From contig JACASW010000001.1 in the NCBI GenBank assembly GCA_013390785.1, positions 62,001-126,000 of the forward strand: a stretch of DNA of 64,000 bases. The letters run 5' to 3'. A program made the position numbers and the translations under genes. Source of the stretch: Marine Group I thaumarchaeote. Lineage in GTDB: Archaea > Thermoproteota > Nitrososphaeria > Nitrososphaerales > Nitrosopumilaceae. The notes below the pieces were generated by a model. That model was not told the origin of the DNA, made no database searches, and saw only the letters and a list, made by a program, of their open reading frames with translations. This document shows positions 41,581 to 50,973 of this stretch, piece by piece (the stretch's first letter is position 1; every line of letters begins with the position of its first letter).

Positions 41581-43130
41581 ATAACTATAATTCCATTTTG
41601 TACTAGATACTGAATTCCTTGAACAAACGCAGAATCATCAATTTGATCTGTTGCCCACCAACCTGCATTATTCTTAATCCAGGCGGGAACTACCTGTGAT
41701 CCTATTGATTCTGATGTTTCAGTGGGAGGAACAATCATTATTCCCTCTTTGATCAGGTACTGAATTCCTTGAACAAACGCAGAATCATCAATTTGATCTG
41801 TTGCCCACCAACCTGCATTATTCTTAATCCAATCTGGAATTGCTATTTGATCAACACCAATTCTGTCCACAACCACTGAGAAAACTGCGTCAGCAAGCTT
41901 GCTTCCATTCAAGTTATCAAACTGCAATGTAATTACACCTGTAACATCATCTGGAACATCAAACTCTATCATGTTATGTCCAGAGGCATTACTAACACCG
42001 CTTGTTTGGAAAACCATATCATCATTATTCATTATGGAAAGATCATAGTTGACAGAAACTTGTCTATCTATCAAGAATGCATCAAAAACCTCAAAGAAAA
42101 ATACTGCAGTTGAACCAGATTGTATATTTTGAGGCTCCCAACTCAATCTTAGTTTGAACTGTGCATTTTCTGTCATTGTTGTTAGTGGTAAATTATCTCC
42201 TGATGGCATTATAGAAAAATCCATTTTGTTAGGAAATCCATCTATCGCCTTTGATATTTTTAAAAGATTATTCTGATTCAAAACTAGATGAACAAGTCTA
42301 TTTTCTGGCGAAAAATCATCAATTGTTAACACATTTTCTGATACTTGGAATCCATTCACAGTTGCTGAAAAGCTTTCCACCATTAAATCACCAAAGGTTT
42401 TTGGAATTATAATCTCCTGATGCATAGTGGAAGTTACTAGAATATTTTCTTCAGACCAATCAAATGGCATTGAATAACCAATCGCCTTCTTGCTAGGCTC
42501 GTATGCAAAATCATCATTAAGCAAATCATAATATGTTATAATACCAAATTCCTGCTGCCCAAAATTTATGTCATTAATGCTGTGAGATGTTTTGTCCAAA
42601 AACGAAATCCCTACATCATAATCAAGTGGAGAAGAAAGCACATTTGAGTAATCATCCCCCGTTGTTATAATTACTTTAAAATTATACAGTCCTCCTGAAC
42701 TGAAAGCATTTCCTTTCACATTAACAACTTTGCCAAGGGTTTCATCAAATAATGAACCAATAAGATCAGAACCTGCTTCCTCAACTGTGATCTGGTCAGA
42801 CTCTGTTGTATGCAATTTTAACATAAACGTACCATCATCTCTTTGTCCTGTCGTGTCAAACAATACTTCATTTTGCTTAGTTAGCATAATGAAATACGTA
42901 ACATTATCGACATTAACGCCAGTATCTGTTTCAAATAACGAGAATGTTATTTCTTTTGTGTATTCATCAGGCCAAGTGTCAGACGTTATTTCAAGTGAAA
43001 CTAATTTTGAGCCAAGCATTTCTGGCGGCATTATTTCATAACCTAATCCATGACCATAAGATTCAGAAATTGAAGAAAATAATAACAAACAAACTAGCAA
43101 ACCAGAGCACAAAGCATATTGATATTTCAT
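41577..43130 (-). CDS. Exported surface protein with duplicated WIKNNAGWWA repeats
   Basis: 517 residues from ATG 43130, which places the signal peptide (YALCSGLLVCLLLFSSI) at the N-terminus; two earlier ATGs (43169, 43148) are possible. The middle is beta-rich, like Ig domains. The C-terminus has two copies of IKNNAGWWATDQIDDSAFVQ (ahead of GIQYL) separated by a short linker. This repeat is typical of thaumarchaeal surface proteins. Probably a cell-envelope component. Confidence 0.82.
   Translation of the reverse strand: MKYQYALCSGLLVCLLLFSSISESYGHGLGYEIMPPEMLGSKLVSLEITSDTWPDEYTKEITFSLFETDTGVNVDNVTYFIMLTKQNEVLFDTTGQRDDGTFMLKLHTTESDQITVEEAGSDLIGSLFDETLGKVVNVKGNAFSSGGLYNFKVIITTGDDYSNVLSSPLDYDVGISFLDKTSHSINDINFGQQEFGIITYYDLLNDDFAYEPSKKAIGYSMPFDWSEENILVTSTMHQEIIIPKTFGDLMVESFSATVNGFQVSENVLTIDDFSPENRLVHLVLNQNNLLKISKAIDGFPNKMDFSIMPSGDNLPLTTMTENAQFKLRLSWEPQNIQSGSTAVFFFEVFDAFLIDRQVSVNYDLSIMNNDDMVFQTSGVSNASGHNMIEFDVPDDVTGVITLQFDNLNGSKLADAVFSVVVDRIGVDQIAIPDWIKNNAGWWATDQIDDSAFVQGIQYLIKEGIMIVPPTETSESIGSQVVPAWIKNNAGWWATDQIDDSAFVQGIQYLVQNGIIVI
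41609..41681. repeat. 73-bp exact direct repeat, copy A (in surface-protein gene)
   Basis: Bases 41609-41681 and 41759-41831 are identical over 73 positions. They encode the WIKNNAGWWATDQIDDSAF repeats near the C-terminus. Exact identity at DNA level points to a recent duplication or gene conversion. Confidence 0.9.
41759..41831. repeat. 73-bp exact direct repeat, copy B (in surface-protein gene)
   Basis: Same sequence and orientation as 41609-41681, offset by exactly 150 bases (50 codons), so the reading frame is kept. Confidence 0.9.
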
Positions 43131-43243
43131 ATCAAAACACGCAGACATTACATTCAGCCGATATTTCACTATAAATAAAGACCGAAGCTTTTAGTACATG
43201 GTTTATAAAGACTGTCGAAAATAGATCCTAAATCAGTGATAAA

Positions 43244-44155
43244 ATGGTAAAAACTGGAAAACCAAATTTAAAAGAAAAATGTCCCAGATGTGTTAAGGGC
43301 ACACTAGTAACTGATCATGAATCAGGAGAAATGTTTTGCTCGAAATGCGGTTTCGTCTTAACTGAGAAGCTGCAGGAATCTGGACCAGAATGGAGATCCT
43401 TTACTCAGGACGAGCACGGCGACAGAGCTAGAGCTGGTGCTCCTACATCACTTACAATGCATGACATGGGGCTTGCAACAATCATTAATCCTACCAATAA
43501 AGATGCATCAGGTAAGCCTCTAACCTCTACAATGAAAAGCACAATTGAAAGACTTCGAACTTGGGATAGTAGAAGCCAAGTTCACGAGCCAGTAGATCGA
43601 AACTTTAGACAGGCATTCAGCGAGCTAAACAGACTGAAAGACAAACTCGCTATATCTGACGCAGTAATAGAAAAGGCAGCTTACATTTACAGAAAAGCAC
43701 TAGACAAAGGATTGGTTAGAGGAAGATCAATCTCTGCCTTGATGGCATCAGCATTATATGCTGCTTGTAGAGACACTGAAACTCCAAGAAATCTTAAGGA
43801 TGTAGAACAGGCTGCAAACATAAAGCGAAAAGACATTGCAAGATGTTACAGACTTCTTATAAAAGAACTGGATCTAAAGATGCCAGTTACTGATTCCATT
43901 CAATGTGTTGCACGAATCGCAAGCAAAATTGGAATACAAGAAAAAACAAAGAGACATGCAATTAACGTCTTAAAACTTGCACAAAAAAATGAGATATCTG
44001 CAGGAAAGGATCCTATGGGACTTGCAGCAGCTGCGTTATACCTTTCATGTGTAAAAAACGGCGAAGATAAAACACAAAGAGATATTGCAGAAGCAGCTAA
44101 TGTTACAGAAGTAACTATCAGGAATCGCTATAAAGGATTGAAAGACTCCAACTAA
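43244..44155 (+). CDS. tfb: Transcription initiation factor B (TFB)
   Basis: TFIIB homologue that bridges TBP-bound promoters and RNA polymerase. 303 residues: N-terminal zinc ribbon (CPRC...CSKCG, about 15-40), a B-reader/linker region, and two cyclin-like repeats (about 110-200 and 205-300) with the C-terminal helix-turn-helix that reads the BRE. A TATA-like TTTATAAAG lies 33 bases before the ATG. A T-run follows the stop. Confidence 0.94.
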   Translation: MVKTGKPNLKEKCPRCVKGTLVTDHESGEMFCSKCGFVLTEKLQESGPEWRSFTQDEHGDRARAGAPTSLTMHDMGLATIINPTNKDASGKPLTSTMKSTIERLRTWDSRSQVHEPVDRNFRQAFSELNRLKDKLAISDAVIEKAAYIYRKALDKGLVRGRSISALMASALYAACRDTETPRNLKDVEQAANIKRKDIARCYRLLIKELDLKMPVTDSIQCVARIASKIGIQEKTKRHAINVLKLAQKNEISAGKDPMGLAAAALYLSCVKNGEDKTQRDIAEAANVTEVTIRNRYKGLKDSN

Positions 44156-44160
44156 TTTTT

Positions 44161-45618
44161 TTATTTTACATCTTTAATATAACCACCACCCTGGCTATCT
44201 GGTGGTGGAATTTTTTTCGCTCCACCTAGACCAATTGTGGTGATAATAACCGATGTTATGACAATAAAAAAGATAATTTGTGGATATGCCTCGGCATTCG
44301 GAAGTCCCATTGATAGTGGGAAAGTAGCCAATACTGCTGCTGCTAAACCACGTGGAATCATAACTGATGTTACTTTTTTGTCAAGTTTGGAAAAACCCCT
44401 GACAAGAACTGAATGTGTGATAATTATTCTGCCTACATAAATTGCGAGCGCAGCTATAACACCGAAAATAACATATTCAATCTGGGTAAAGCTTGCTAGC
44501 AAACCTACAAAAACAAAGAAAAACGATCTTACCAAAAAAGTAACTTGACTATGTAGAGAGTTATCTATTGTATCCTCTGGAAACTTGATTTTGAGAAGTC
44601 GTGAAAAGTATGTCTTTTTTCCAAGCATCAATCCGAACACAAGGGCTGTTAGGGCTCCTGACTCACCAAATGAAGTGGCTAGGAAAAACAACAAAAATAT
44701 CATTCCGATTGTTAGCATGTAGCTATGCTGTGCATTTTTCAGCTTTGATATAACAAACATCCAGGGAATACCGACCCCAAGACCCAACACAAGACCGACC
44801 ATGATAGCCTTTCCAATTGTCACTCCCAACAGATCAAGGCTAAATTCTCCAGACAGCATTGCCTCAAACAAAACGAACGCAATAATGACAGCAAAAATAT
44901 CAGTCAATGCGGACTCGAAACTAAGCATGGATTTTGCATCATCAGATATGTGGATTTTTTGTACAAGACCGAAAACAATGATAGAGCTGCTACCACCAAC
45001 TATTGACCCAAGCAGAATACTGTCTAACCATTCCCATCCTAAACCATAATGAGCAAGTCCAGCAACAATACTAACTGAGATTGCAAATCCTACAATTACA
45101 AGAACTATGGCAAAATGTGCTGTCTTTAAGACCTTGCCGATATGAAGATTCAACCCACCATCAAACATGATAATTATCAACGCAACAGCAGCAAAGTAAG
45201 GAACGATTTGTAGTACTGCCTCTGGTTGAATTATTCCCAAAACAGGCCCAATAATTATTCCCAAAACCATCAAAAACAAGATATCTGGAATACCAGTTTT
45301 TTTGAAAAATGCCTCTCCCAAGACACCCATTATTATTACCACGCTGGCGGCAAGAAGCAAAATTGGTGCTGAAGCAACTAGAGAATCTCCAAATGATACA
45401 TTAGCTAAGACATTCTGTAAATTTGCAATTCCCTCTGGCATAAAATTATAACCAGTTCCCCCAGGATCTGGTTCAGAAATTGGATTTGCTTCGAAATATG
45501 ATTTCAGTAAATCTCTTACATTTTTACCTGCAAGTTCCGTGGTATCAATATTAGAGAAAACCTCATCTCTAAAAAAAGAGACAAAAGTATCAAACAGGGC
45601 CAGAAATGTCAGGTTCAC
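44161..45618 (-). CDS. Cation/proton antiporter, CPA1 (NhaP-like)
   Basis: 485 residues with about 12-13 hydrophobic helices after a 70-residue N-terminal domain. The helix VALIIIMFDGGLNLHI and the later DIFAVIIAFVLFEA contain the membrane-embedded acidic residues that carry ions. It probably exchanges Na+ or K+ for H+. The N-terminus (1-65) is polar and has no signal peptide cleavage site, so may be extracellular after a short anchor. Confidence 0.85.
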   Translation of the reverse strand: MNLTFLALFDTFVSFFRDEVFSNIDTTELAGKNVRDLLKSYFEANPISEPDPGGTGYNFMPEGIANLQNVLANVSFGDSLVASAPILLLAASVVIIMGVLGEAFFKKTGIPDILFLMVLGIIIGPVLGIIQPEAVLQIVPYFAAVALIIIMFDGGLNLHIGKVLKTAHFAIVLVIVGFAISVSIVAGLAHYGLGWEWLDSILLGSIVGGSSSIIVFGLVQKIHISDDAKSMLSFESALTDIFAVIIAFVLFEAMLSGEFSLDLLGVTIGKAIMVGLVLGLGVGIPWMFVISKLKNAQHSYMLTIGMIFLLFFLATSFGESGALTALVFGLMLGKKTYFSRLLKIKFPEDTIDNSLHSQVTFLVRSFFFVFVGLLASFTQIEYVIFGVIAALAIYVGRIIITHSVLVRGFSKLDKKVTSVMIPRGLAAAVLATFPLSMGLPNAEAYPQIIFFIVITSVIITTIGLGGAKKIPPPDSQGGGYIKDVK

Positions 45619-45699
45619 TATAACTAGGTCAATTATCGCCTGAAAAATAAACGATTAGCTCATATACAAATTATAAGTCAGCTTGCAAATTTTGAATAG

Positions 45700-46242
45700 T
45701 TGAGCGCCACAGACACACTTAGGGATGATCACAAACAGATCAAAAGACTAGACAAGATTATTTCAAAATGCTATTCTGATCTTAATGCTGGAAAAATCAT
45801 CCCATTCCCTGATTTGGAGAAGATTACATTCATAATTTCAGAATTTTTGGATTCAATTCATTATTCCAGGGAAGAGGATTCATACTTTCCCTGTGTTGCT
45901 AGTTACGATCACCTCAAAAAGGAGATTCGAGCATTATTGATAGAGCACGAGTTTAGCAGAAATATAGCCTACAAAATTACCCATCATCTAAAACGCTGGA
46001 AAAATGGTGAGGATTCTAGCGAGCCAGTAGCACGGTTCTTGAGAACTTATTCGATTTATCTAAATGACCATATAGCAAAGGAGGAGGATTTTTTTGAACG
46101 AGCAGAAAAGGAGATTATTTCTAAAGAAGAGGAAAAGGAGATGTTTGAACAATTTCAATCAGATATGGCAATTACCCAAAAATTGGAATCGATTGTAAAA
46201 GAGCTCGATTATTTGGAAAGCCAGCCTTGGTTCAAAAACTAG
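45700..46242 (+). CDS. Hemerythrin-like (HHE) iron protein
   Basis: 180 residues starting at TTG 45700. Metal ligand pattern of the HHE fold: H11, H54, E58, H83, H124 and E128. Di-iron proteins of this type bind oxygen or nitric oxide or sense redox state. The last third (about 150-180) is a charged helix. It converges on a small membrane-protein gene with no spacing. Confidence 0.82.
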   Translation: MSATDTLRDDHKQIKRLDKIISKCYSDLNAGKIIPFPDLEKITFIISEFLDSIHYSREEDSYFPCVASYDHLKKEIRALLIEHEFSRNIAYKITHHLKRWKNGEDSSEPVARFLRTYSIYLNDHIAKEEDFFERAEKEIISKEEEKEMFEQFQSDMAITQKLESIVKELDYLESQPWFKN

Positions 46243-46452
46243 TTAGGTTGTTAACTCTGGCTTCAAAGTCCATGCAACACCAAGTACTACAAAGGGGATT
46301 GAGATGAAGCCAATAATTGGTAGAAGAGTGCCTAATTGGTTCTGACCCACATCACCAGTAACCATCCAAGGTAGGGGGAGCGTAACTACAAACCAGATTA
46401 TTGCCATAATAATAATCGTGTTGCGTCTTTTCTTTTTCTTGCTATCTGCCAA
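46243..46452 (-). CDS. Two-helix small membrane protein
   Basis: 69 residues: a basic start (KKKKRRN) and two hydrophobic helices (about 10-30 and 42-62). No motif recognised. It lies 33 bases downstream of the next minus-strand gene, so may share its transcript. Confidence 0.5.
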   Translation of the reverse strand: MADSKKKKRRNTIIIMAIIWFVVTLPLPWMVTGDVGQNQLGTLLPIIGFISIPFVVLGVAWTLKPELTT

Positions 46453-46485
46453 TTATCTCACTTTTTACTATTCAATAGGTTATTT

Positions 46486-47025
46486 CTATTTTATCTGAAC
46501 CAGTTCTATGCTTACAGGCCCATTCAAATACCCACGCGGATCTATGGAAATCTCCATCCGTTGTGGTTCGTCAATCTTGAACCCTGTTTCGCCATCACCT
46601 AAATTGGCACAGCCAGAACAGGGAACAATTTGATATTTCCAAGTATACCATGAAGACATTCCCTCTTCAACCAGATTTCCAACTAAAACATAGTGCAGGG
46701 AAACATGCTCGGGGCGGTCAACTTGCCATTCAGTCGATGGAGAGTAATTCAATTTTACCGATAACTTCTGTGGGCTATCACCATTTGGCACAAATCTAAA
46801 TTCATACATTCCCTCTTCGAGAAAAACTGTTTCAGTATATTTGCAATAGGTGGAGGCACCTATGGTCTCGCAATCATATAATGCCGGATCGGCTAAAGTG
46901 ACATGAAATACAGTAGTATTTTTGATTGGTTTCTGTGAATCAACGTATTCATCTATAATCACGCCAAAACCAACAATGCCAATAATTACTGCTAGAACTA
47001 TGCCTAGGAGAAGAGGTTTATCCAT
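46486..47025 (-). CDS. Exported, membrane-anchored beta-rich protein
   Basis: 179 residues with one N-terminal hydrophobic helix (about 5-24) as signal anchor, then a beta-rich domain. Four cysteines (CETIGASTYC and CSGC) could form disulfides outside the membrane or bind metal. Not a recognised family. Confidence 0.55.
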   Translation of the reverse strand: MDKPLLLGIVLAVIIGIVGFGVIIDEYVDSQKPIKNTTVFHVTLADPALYDCETIGASTYCKYTETVFLEEGMYEFRFVPNGDSPQKLSVKLNYSPSTEWQVDRPEHVSLHYVLVGNLVEEGMSSWYTWKYQIVPCSGCANLGDGETGFKIDEPQRMEISIDPRGYLNGPVSIELVQIK

Positions 47026-47127
47026 GCGAATTCCTTCATTTACTAGTAAATTTAGTCATCGAAAATTCATTTTCTGTTAACCATTATTCACACCGGAAAT
47101 TAATAATTAATTTCTAAACCATGTTCC

Positions 47128-47772
47128 ATGGCTTCGCTATCAAGTAGGTGGTCAAAACCACAGAAACAAGGCATATCTGAAAGATTAAACAATGTAATCA
47201 AACCAAAGGGTGCCTTAAAACCACGCATTGAAACAGCCATTAAAAAATTACAAGCTCAAACTTCAAAATTAGATAACATGCTTTCATCATTAGATAGCAG
47301 AAACGAAAAAGTTTTTCACAGAATTGTAGAAGCCACACAACAGCACGACACTCATACGGCTAAATCATTATCAAAAGAACTAGCTGAAATTCGTAAAGTA
47401 CGTCGTGTTCTAGGAAATGCACGAATGGCTATCGAACAAATAGAATTACGATTAACAACATTCCATGACTTGGGAGACACAGTAGTAACTGTAATGCCAA
47501 CCATCGGACTTATGAAAAATATGAAATCATCACTAGCCAAATTCATGCCAGGTGCAGACCAAGAGCTTAACAACATGGCAGAGATGTTAGGAGGCTTGAT
47601 GACAGAAACATTCCACAGCACAGATGCCTCATTTGGTGGTGATACGGTTATCAATTCAGATGCAGAAAAAATCTTGCAAGAAGCTTCTGCTGTAGCAGAG
47701 CAACAATCTGGAGATAAATTTCCTTCTATACCAGATCAGATGTCAGAACCATCACAATCACGTTTCATGTAA
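47128..47772 (+). CDS. cdvB: ESCRT-III-like CdvB cell-division protein
   Basis: Membrane-remodelling filament protein of the archaeal Cdv division system. 214 residues; about 30-165 form the long helical Snf7 hairpin (LKPRIETAIKKLQAQTSKLD and later helices), with a basic N-terminus for membrane contact and a flexible acidic tail with DKFPSIPD that may bind CdvC. It lacks a C-terminal winged helix, so it is one of several paralogs expected in thaumarchaea. Confidence 0.85.
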   Translation: MASLSSRWSKPQKQGISERLNNVIKPKGALKPRIETAIKKLQAQTSKLDNMLSSLDSRNEKVFHRIVEATQQHDTHTAKSLSKELAEIRKVRRVLGNARMAIEQIELRLTTFHDLGDTVVTVMPTIGLMKNMKSSLAKFMPGADQELNNMAEMLGGLMTETFHSTDASFGGDTVINSDAEKILQEASAVAEQQSGDKFPSIPDQMSEPSQSRFM

Positions 47773-47782
47773 GTGATTTTTT

Positions 47783-48349
47783 CTAGCTAGATCCTTTTGA
47801 AGCTTTAAAACTCTTAATTCTACTAGCCTCATCAGCTACCACTTTCTCAATACCTGAAATCTTATCCCGTAGGCTGTAAACTATATTGCCAACATCATCC
47901 GCATCTTTTTCCACTTCGGATCGTTTTCTGGTCAGGTCTTGTAGCCCCTGATTTTCCTCTTGGATGAATTGGCTAATCTTCGTAAGCTTTTCTTTCAAAT
48001 TCTTAATATCAACAGATTCATCTTCAATGTTTTTTACCAGATTTGTTCGCTTTTCTTTCAAATCTTTAATCATTCCCCCAACATAGTCAATAGCTTCCTC
48101 CAGCTTGAATCGTTTACCCATTAACTGCTCTATTCCAATCTGACTCTGTGCCGCAGTTTCAGTTTGTGAATATGATGTTGTTTCTTCAGCAGGCTGCTCA
48201 GTAGAGGGAGTCTCGTAACTGGATTCAGGAGGTGCCTCGTAACTACTTGCTTCTTCAGCTGGTTCAGGCTCTTCACTCCGATATTCTTCAGTTATCCCAC
48301 CATCGTCAGAATCTTCGTCTTTATCCTTGAAAACATCGAACAAGCCCAT
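47783..48349 (-). CDS. Acidic coiled-coil protein next to cdvB
   Basis: 188 residues from ATG 48349 (an ATG six codons upstream also fits). MGLFDVFKDKDE begins with a short amphipathic-like segment, then a Pro/Glu/Ser-rich disordered region (about 20-75), then a long coiled coil (about 78-185). It converges on cdvB, 10 bases apart. A cytoskeletal or membrane-scaffold role is possible by analogy, but there is no PRC-barrel as in CdvA. Confidence 0.55.
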   Translation of the reverse strand: MGLFDVFKDKDEDSDDGGITEEYRSEEPEPAEEASSYEAPPESSYETPSTEQPAEETTSYSQTETAAQSQIGIEQLMGKRFKLEEAIDYVGGMIKDLKEKRTNLVKNIEDESVDIKNLKEKLTKISQFIQEENQGLQDLTRKRSEVEKDADDVGNIVYSLRDKISGIEKVVADEASRIKSFKASKGSS

Positions 48350-48494
48350 TGATTCAATGAAACCCACTCATGAAGATAAAAGTTATGGCGAACCCCAAAC
48401 TCCTGTTATCTAACTCTAATACTTCTAAAACCTTGGATTTTCGCTCCCGCGTATAAAATGCTCATTTTGGGCAAATTTTGACATACCAAAACGT

Positions 48495-48518
48495 GTTCCG
48501 CTATGCGTTCCGCTATGG
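48495..48518. repeat. Tandem 12-bp repeat upstream of the winged-helix gene
   Basis: GTTCCGCTATGC (48495-48506) and GTTCCGCTATGG (48507-48518), 11 of 12 identical, one helical turn apart. It ends 45 bases before the ATG at 48564, where a regulator could bind. The rest of 48350-48563 holds no gene that I can support. Confidence 0.6.
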
Positions 48519-48563
48519 CGTTTCAAAATGTTCCTCATAAACACCTTCATTCTATGCTATGAC

Positions 48564-48851
48564 ATGTCAAAACAACAGTACAGATCCGAAATGGGAATCA
48601 TGGGTGATATCCTAGATGTAACCATGGACGGAGGTCAAAGAGGCGTTATTGTATCTGCAATATCCCGAAAAGCAAACCTCTCTCACTATGCAGTATTAGA
48701 CAAATGTGAGAAGCTAATCAATGCAGGTTTGATGCAATCGGAAAGACTAGATAGAAACAGACTTTTCAGGATTACTGAAAAAGGACTTGATTTTATCCAA
48801 GAATTCCAAAAGTTTCAAAATCTGATTGAATCCATGAATCTAAGGTATTAG
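48564..48851 (+). CDS. Winged-helix transcription regulator, ArnR/HTH_45-like
   Basis: 95 residues from ATG 48564 (an upstream hydrophobic extension is rejected). YRSEMGIMGDILDVTMDGG, then a HTH helix ANLSHYAVLDKCEKLINAGL and a wing RNRLFRITEKG, match the single-domain archaeal winged helix that also occurs in ArnR. The tandem 12-bp repeat lies just upstream, so autoregulation is possible. The membrane-anchored regulator follows 54 bases after its stop. Confidence 0.78.
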   Translation: MSKQQYRSEMGIMGDILDVTMDGGQRGVIVSAISRKANLSHYAVLDKCEKLINAGLMQSERLDRNRLFRITEKGLDFIQEFQKFQNLIESMNLRY

Positions 48852-48905
48852 GCTATGAATCTGCAACAAAAAGTTGCACAAAAACATCAATCTCCGGGGG
48901 GGGAA

Positions 48906-49877
48906 ATGCTTTTGGTAAGGAACACGGATATCCTCTCAACGATGGTAAGAATACCAATAGTTGTGATAGGTCTGGTGCTCGTAGCATTAAGCGCACCAAT
49001 CCAACAATCCTTTGGTTCTAGTCGAACCCTTGATTTCACCATTTATCCAGATGGCTCAACTCATGTTTTTTATGAATTAGATGTGGATCCACTAGAACTG
49101 GAAATCACGGTTGAACTTTTTGGAGAAACGATAGAAAACATCACGATTACTGATGAGGATGGGTTTTTACTATCAAATGAGATTAATCATAATTTAGCTG
49201 TAATAGAAACATTTGGGGCATCCCATATCTCTATAGACTATGATACGCAGGATTTGGTTTCCAAAACTGGAAAAATATGGGCGTTTACTATAGATGCACC
49301 TGTACAGTATTCATTACTGACACCAAAGGATTCGGTGATTATTGAAATGAGTAATTTTCCGCTTAGTATGCAGGTAGAGAACGAGCAGTCACATCTAACG
49401 TTACCCCCAGGTCAAGCAAACATCAGCTATTACATTAGCACACTAGCTTCTGCTCAATCCATACAGCCAACTCAGGAAGACAGTGCAACTGATAACTCTT
49501 CAATCCTAGTCTTTGGTGTTATAGCAGCTGTTGCGATCGTTGCTGCCATCATAATTATAAAGAGAAAATCATCTGGAGTTGAACCATCTATAACAATTCA
49601 GAAAGATGAACAACCTAAACCACAAAGCCTTGATCCAGAAGAAATTTTCAAAGCAAAACAAGATCTGAGAGAAGATGATAAAGAAATAATTAATTTCATT
49701 TCAGCAAATGGTGGTCAAGCCTATGAAAGCGAACTACGAAAGAAATTCCTTCAACCACGTACCACAATGTGGAGAGCTGTTAAGCGACTTGAAAGACAGG
49801 GAATTGTAGAAGTTGAAAAGAAAGACGAGCAAAATATTGTAAAACTAACAAGCAAACTGGAGGATCCTGATGAATAA
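48906..49877 (+). CDS. Membrane-anchored regulator: outside sensor domain plus cytosolic winged helix
   Basis: 323 residues from ATG 48906, which follows GGGGGGGGAA (an earlier ATG at 48855 stays in frame). Helix at about 16-35, a beta-rich outside domain (about 40-195), a second helix (about 202-223), then a cytosolic winged helix (about 255-320) with EIINFISANGGQAYESELRKKF and TTMWRAVKRLERQGIV. A one-component sensor: signal outside, DNA binding inside. Confidence 0.75.
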   Translation: MLLVRNTDILSTMVRIPIVVIGLVLVALSAPIQQSFGSSRTLDFTIYPDGSTHVFYELDVDPLELEITVELFGETIENITITDEDGFLLSNEINHNLAVIETFGASHISIDYDTQDLVSKTGKIWAFTIDAPVQYSLLTPKDSVIIEMSNFPLSMQVENEQSHLTLPPGQANISYYISTLASAQSIQPTQEDSATDNSSILVFGVIAAVAIVAAIIIIKRKSSGVEPSITIQKDEQPKPQSLDPEEIFKAKQDLREDDKEIINFISANGGQAYESELRKKFLQPRTTMWRAVKRLERQGIVEVEKKDEQNIVKLTSKLEDPDE

Positions 49878-50940
49878 ACTACTTGTCTTTTTCTCATTGT
49901 TTTTGGTTGCAAGCATGTGTTTTGTTACCATTCCTAATACAGCACAGGCAGATTCACAACTTGACGTACTCATAAAAATAACTCAGAATACGAAAGAGCA
50001 TTTAAAAAATGATATTGATAAACTGAGCAACGTTTCACAAGAAGTTTATGATTTCTTTGATGATGGTGCAAAAGAAACAGCCATGTTAGTGCAAGCTGCG
50101 GAAAAAGAAGATGCCAGTTCAGCAAAACAGCATTTCATTTCTGCTATGATTGCCTTCAAACAGGCTAGTTTAGCAATTTCAGAAAGTGAATCACAGAAAA
50201 CACCACAGGCAGCAACTTATGATCATAGCCAAACAATTATCAAATATGAAAACAACATCAAAAAATTAAAGCTGATATCAGGCAAACTGAATGCTAATAT
50301 TGATTTTAACCAGATAGATCAATTACTTGATTTAGCCAAGGAAAATATTTCAAAAGGCAGTATAGAACAAACCAAGGAGGTTATTGGTAAAATCTCATCC
50401 GAAGGCAAACAAATTCAGAAATTATTGTATGAAATCAGTGAACAGAACAGAATTCACAAGGCAAAACAGTTTGTGCAAAAACATGCAGAGAGGATTAACA
50501 GTCTAATACTTCAAGCTAAGACATTTGGATTAGATGAAACCGCTAATGATTTAGCAGTATCTAAAATTCAACTATTGCAAGCAAATACTACTGGCCAAAT
50601 AAAACAACAATTCAAAATAATTATTATTCATCAACAAAAAGTTGAACAGGTAAAAGAAACCAACCAAGCTGAACTTTTAAAATTACAAGCACTGCTTGTC
50701 CCACTCGAAAAGAAAGCTCAAAGACTAGCTGATGATCTTAAAGAAAATAACACGGCGGATTATTTACTCAAAAGAGCTTTTAATCTTATTGAGGAGGTCA
50801 AACAAGACATAAAAGAGTTGGAATATGCCCCAGGCAGAATTAATGATACCAAATATCTTGATTTAACAATAGGTAAAAAGATTCAAACAATCAAAGACTT
50901 GCTGATAAAAGCTGAAAAGATAATTTACATTTCATCATAA
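49870..50940 (+). CDS. Exported long helical/coiled-coil protein
   Basis: 356 residues with a signal peptide (1-27; LLVFFSLFLVASMCFVTIPNTAQA). The mature part is almost all helical, rich in Lys, Glu and Gln. No catalytic motif. Its ATG overlaps the end of the membrane regulator gene (ATGA-type, 8 bases), so the pair is co-translated. It may be an extracytoplasmic partner of that regulator. Confidence 0.65.
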   Translation: MNKLLVFFSLFLVASMCFVTIPNTAQADSQLDVLIKITQNTKEHLKNDIDKLSNVSQEVYDFFDDGAKETAMLVQAAEKEDASSAKQHFISAMIAFKQASLAISESESQKTPQAATYDHSQTIIKYENNIKKLKLISGKLNANIDFNQIDQLLDLAKENISKGSIEQTKEVIGKISSEGKQIQKLLYEISEQNRIHKAKQFVQKHAERINSLILQAKTFGLDETANDLAVSKIQLLQANTTGQIKQQFKIIIIHQQKVEQVKETNQAELLKLQALLVPLEKKAQRLADDLKENNTADYLLKRAFNLIEEVKQDIKELEYAPGRINDTKYLDLTIGKKIQTIKDLLIKAEKIIYISS

Positions 50941-50973
50941 ACTTCATATACAATTTTAAGAGCAACTGACAAT

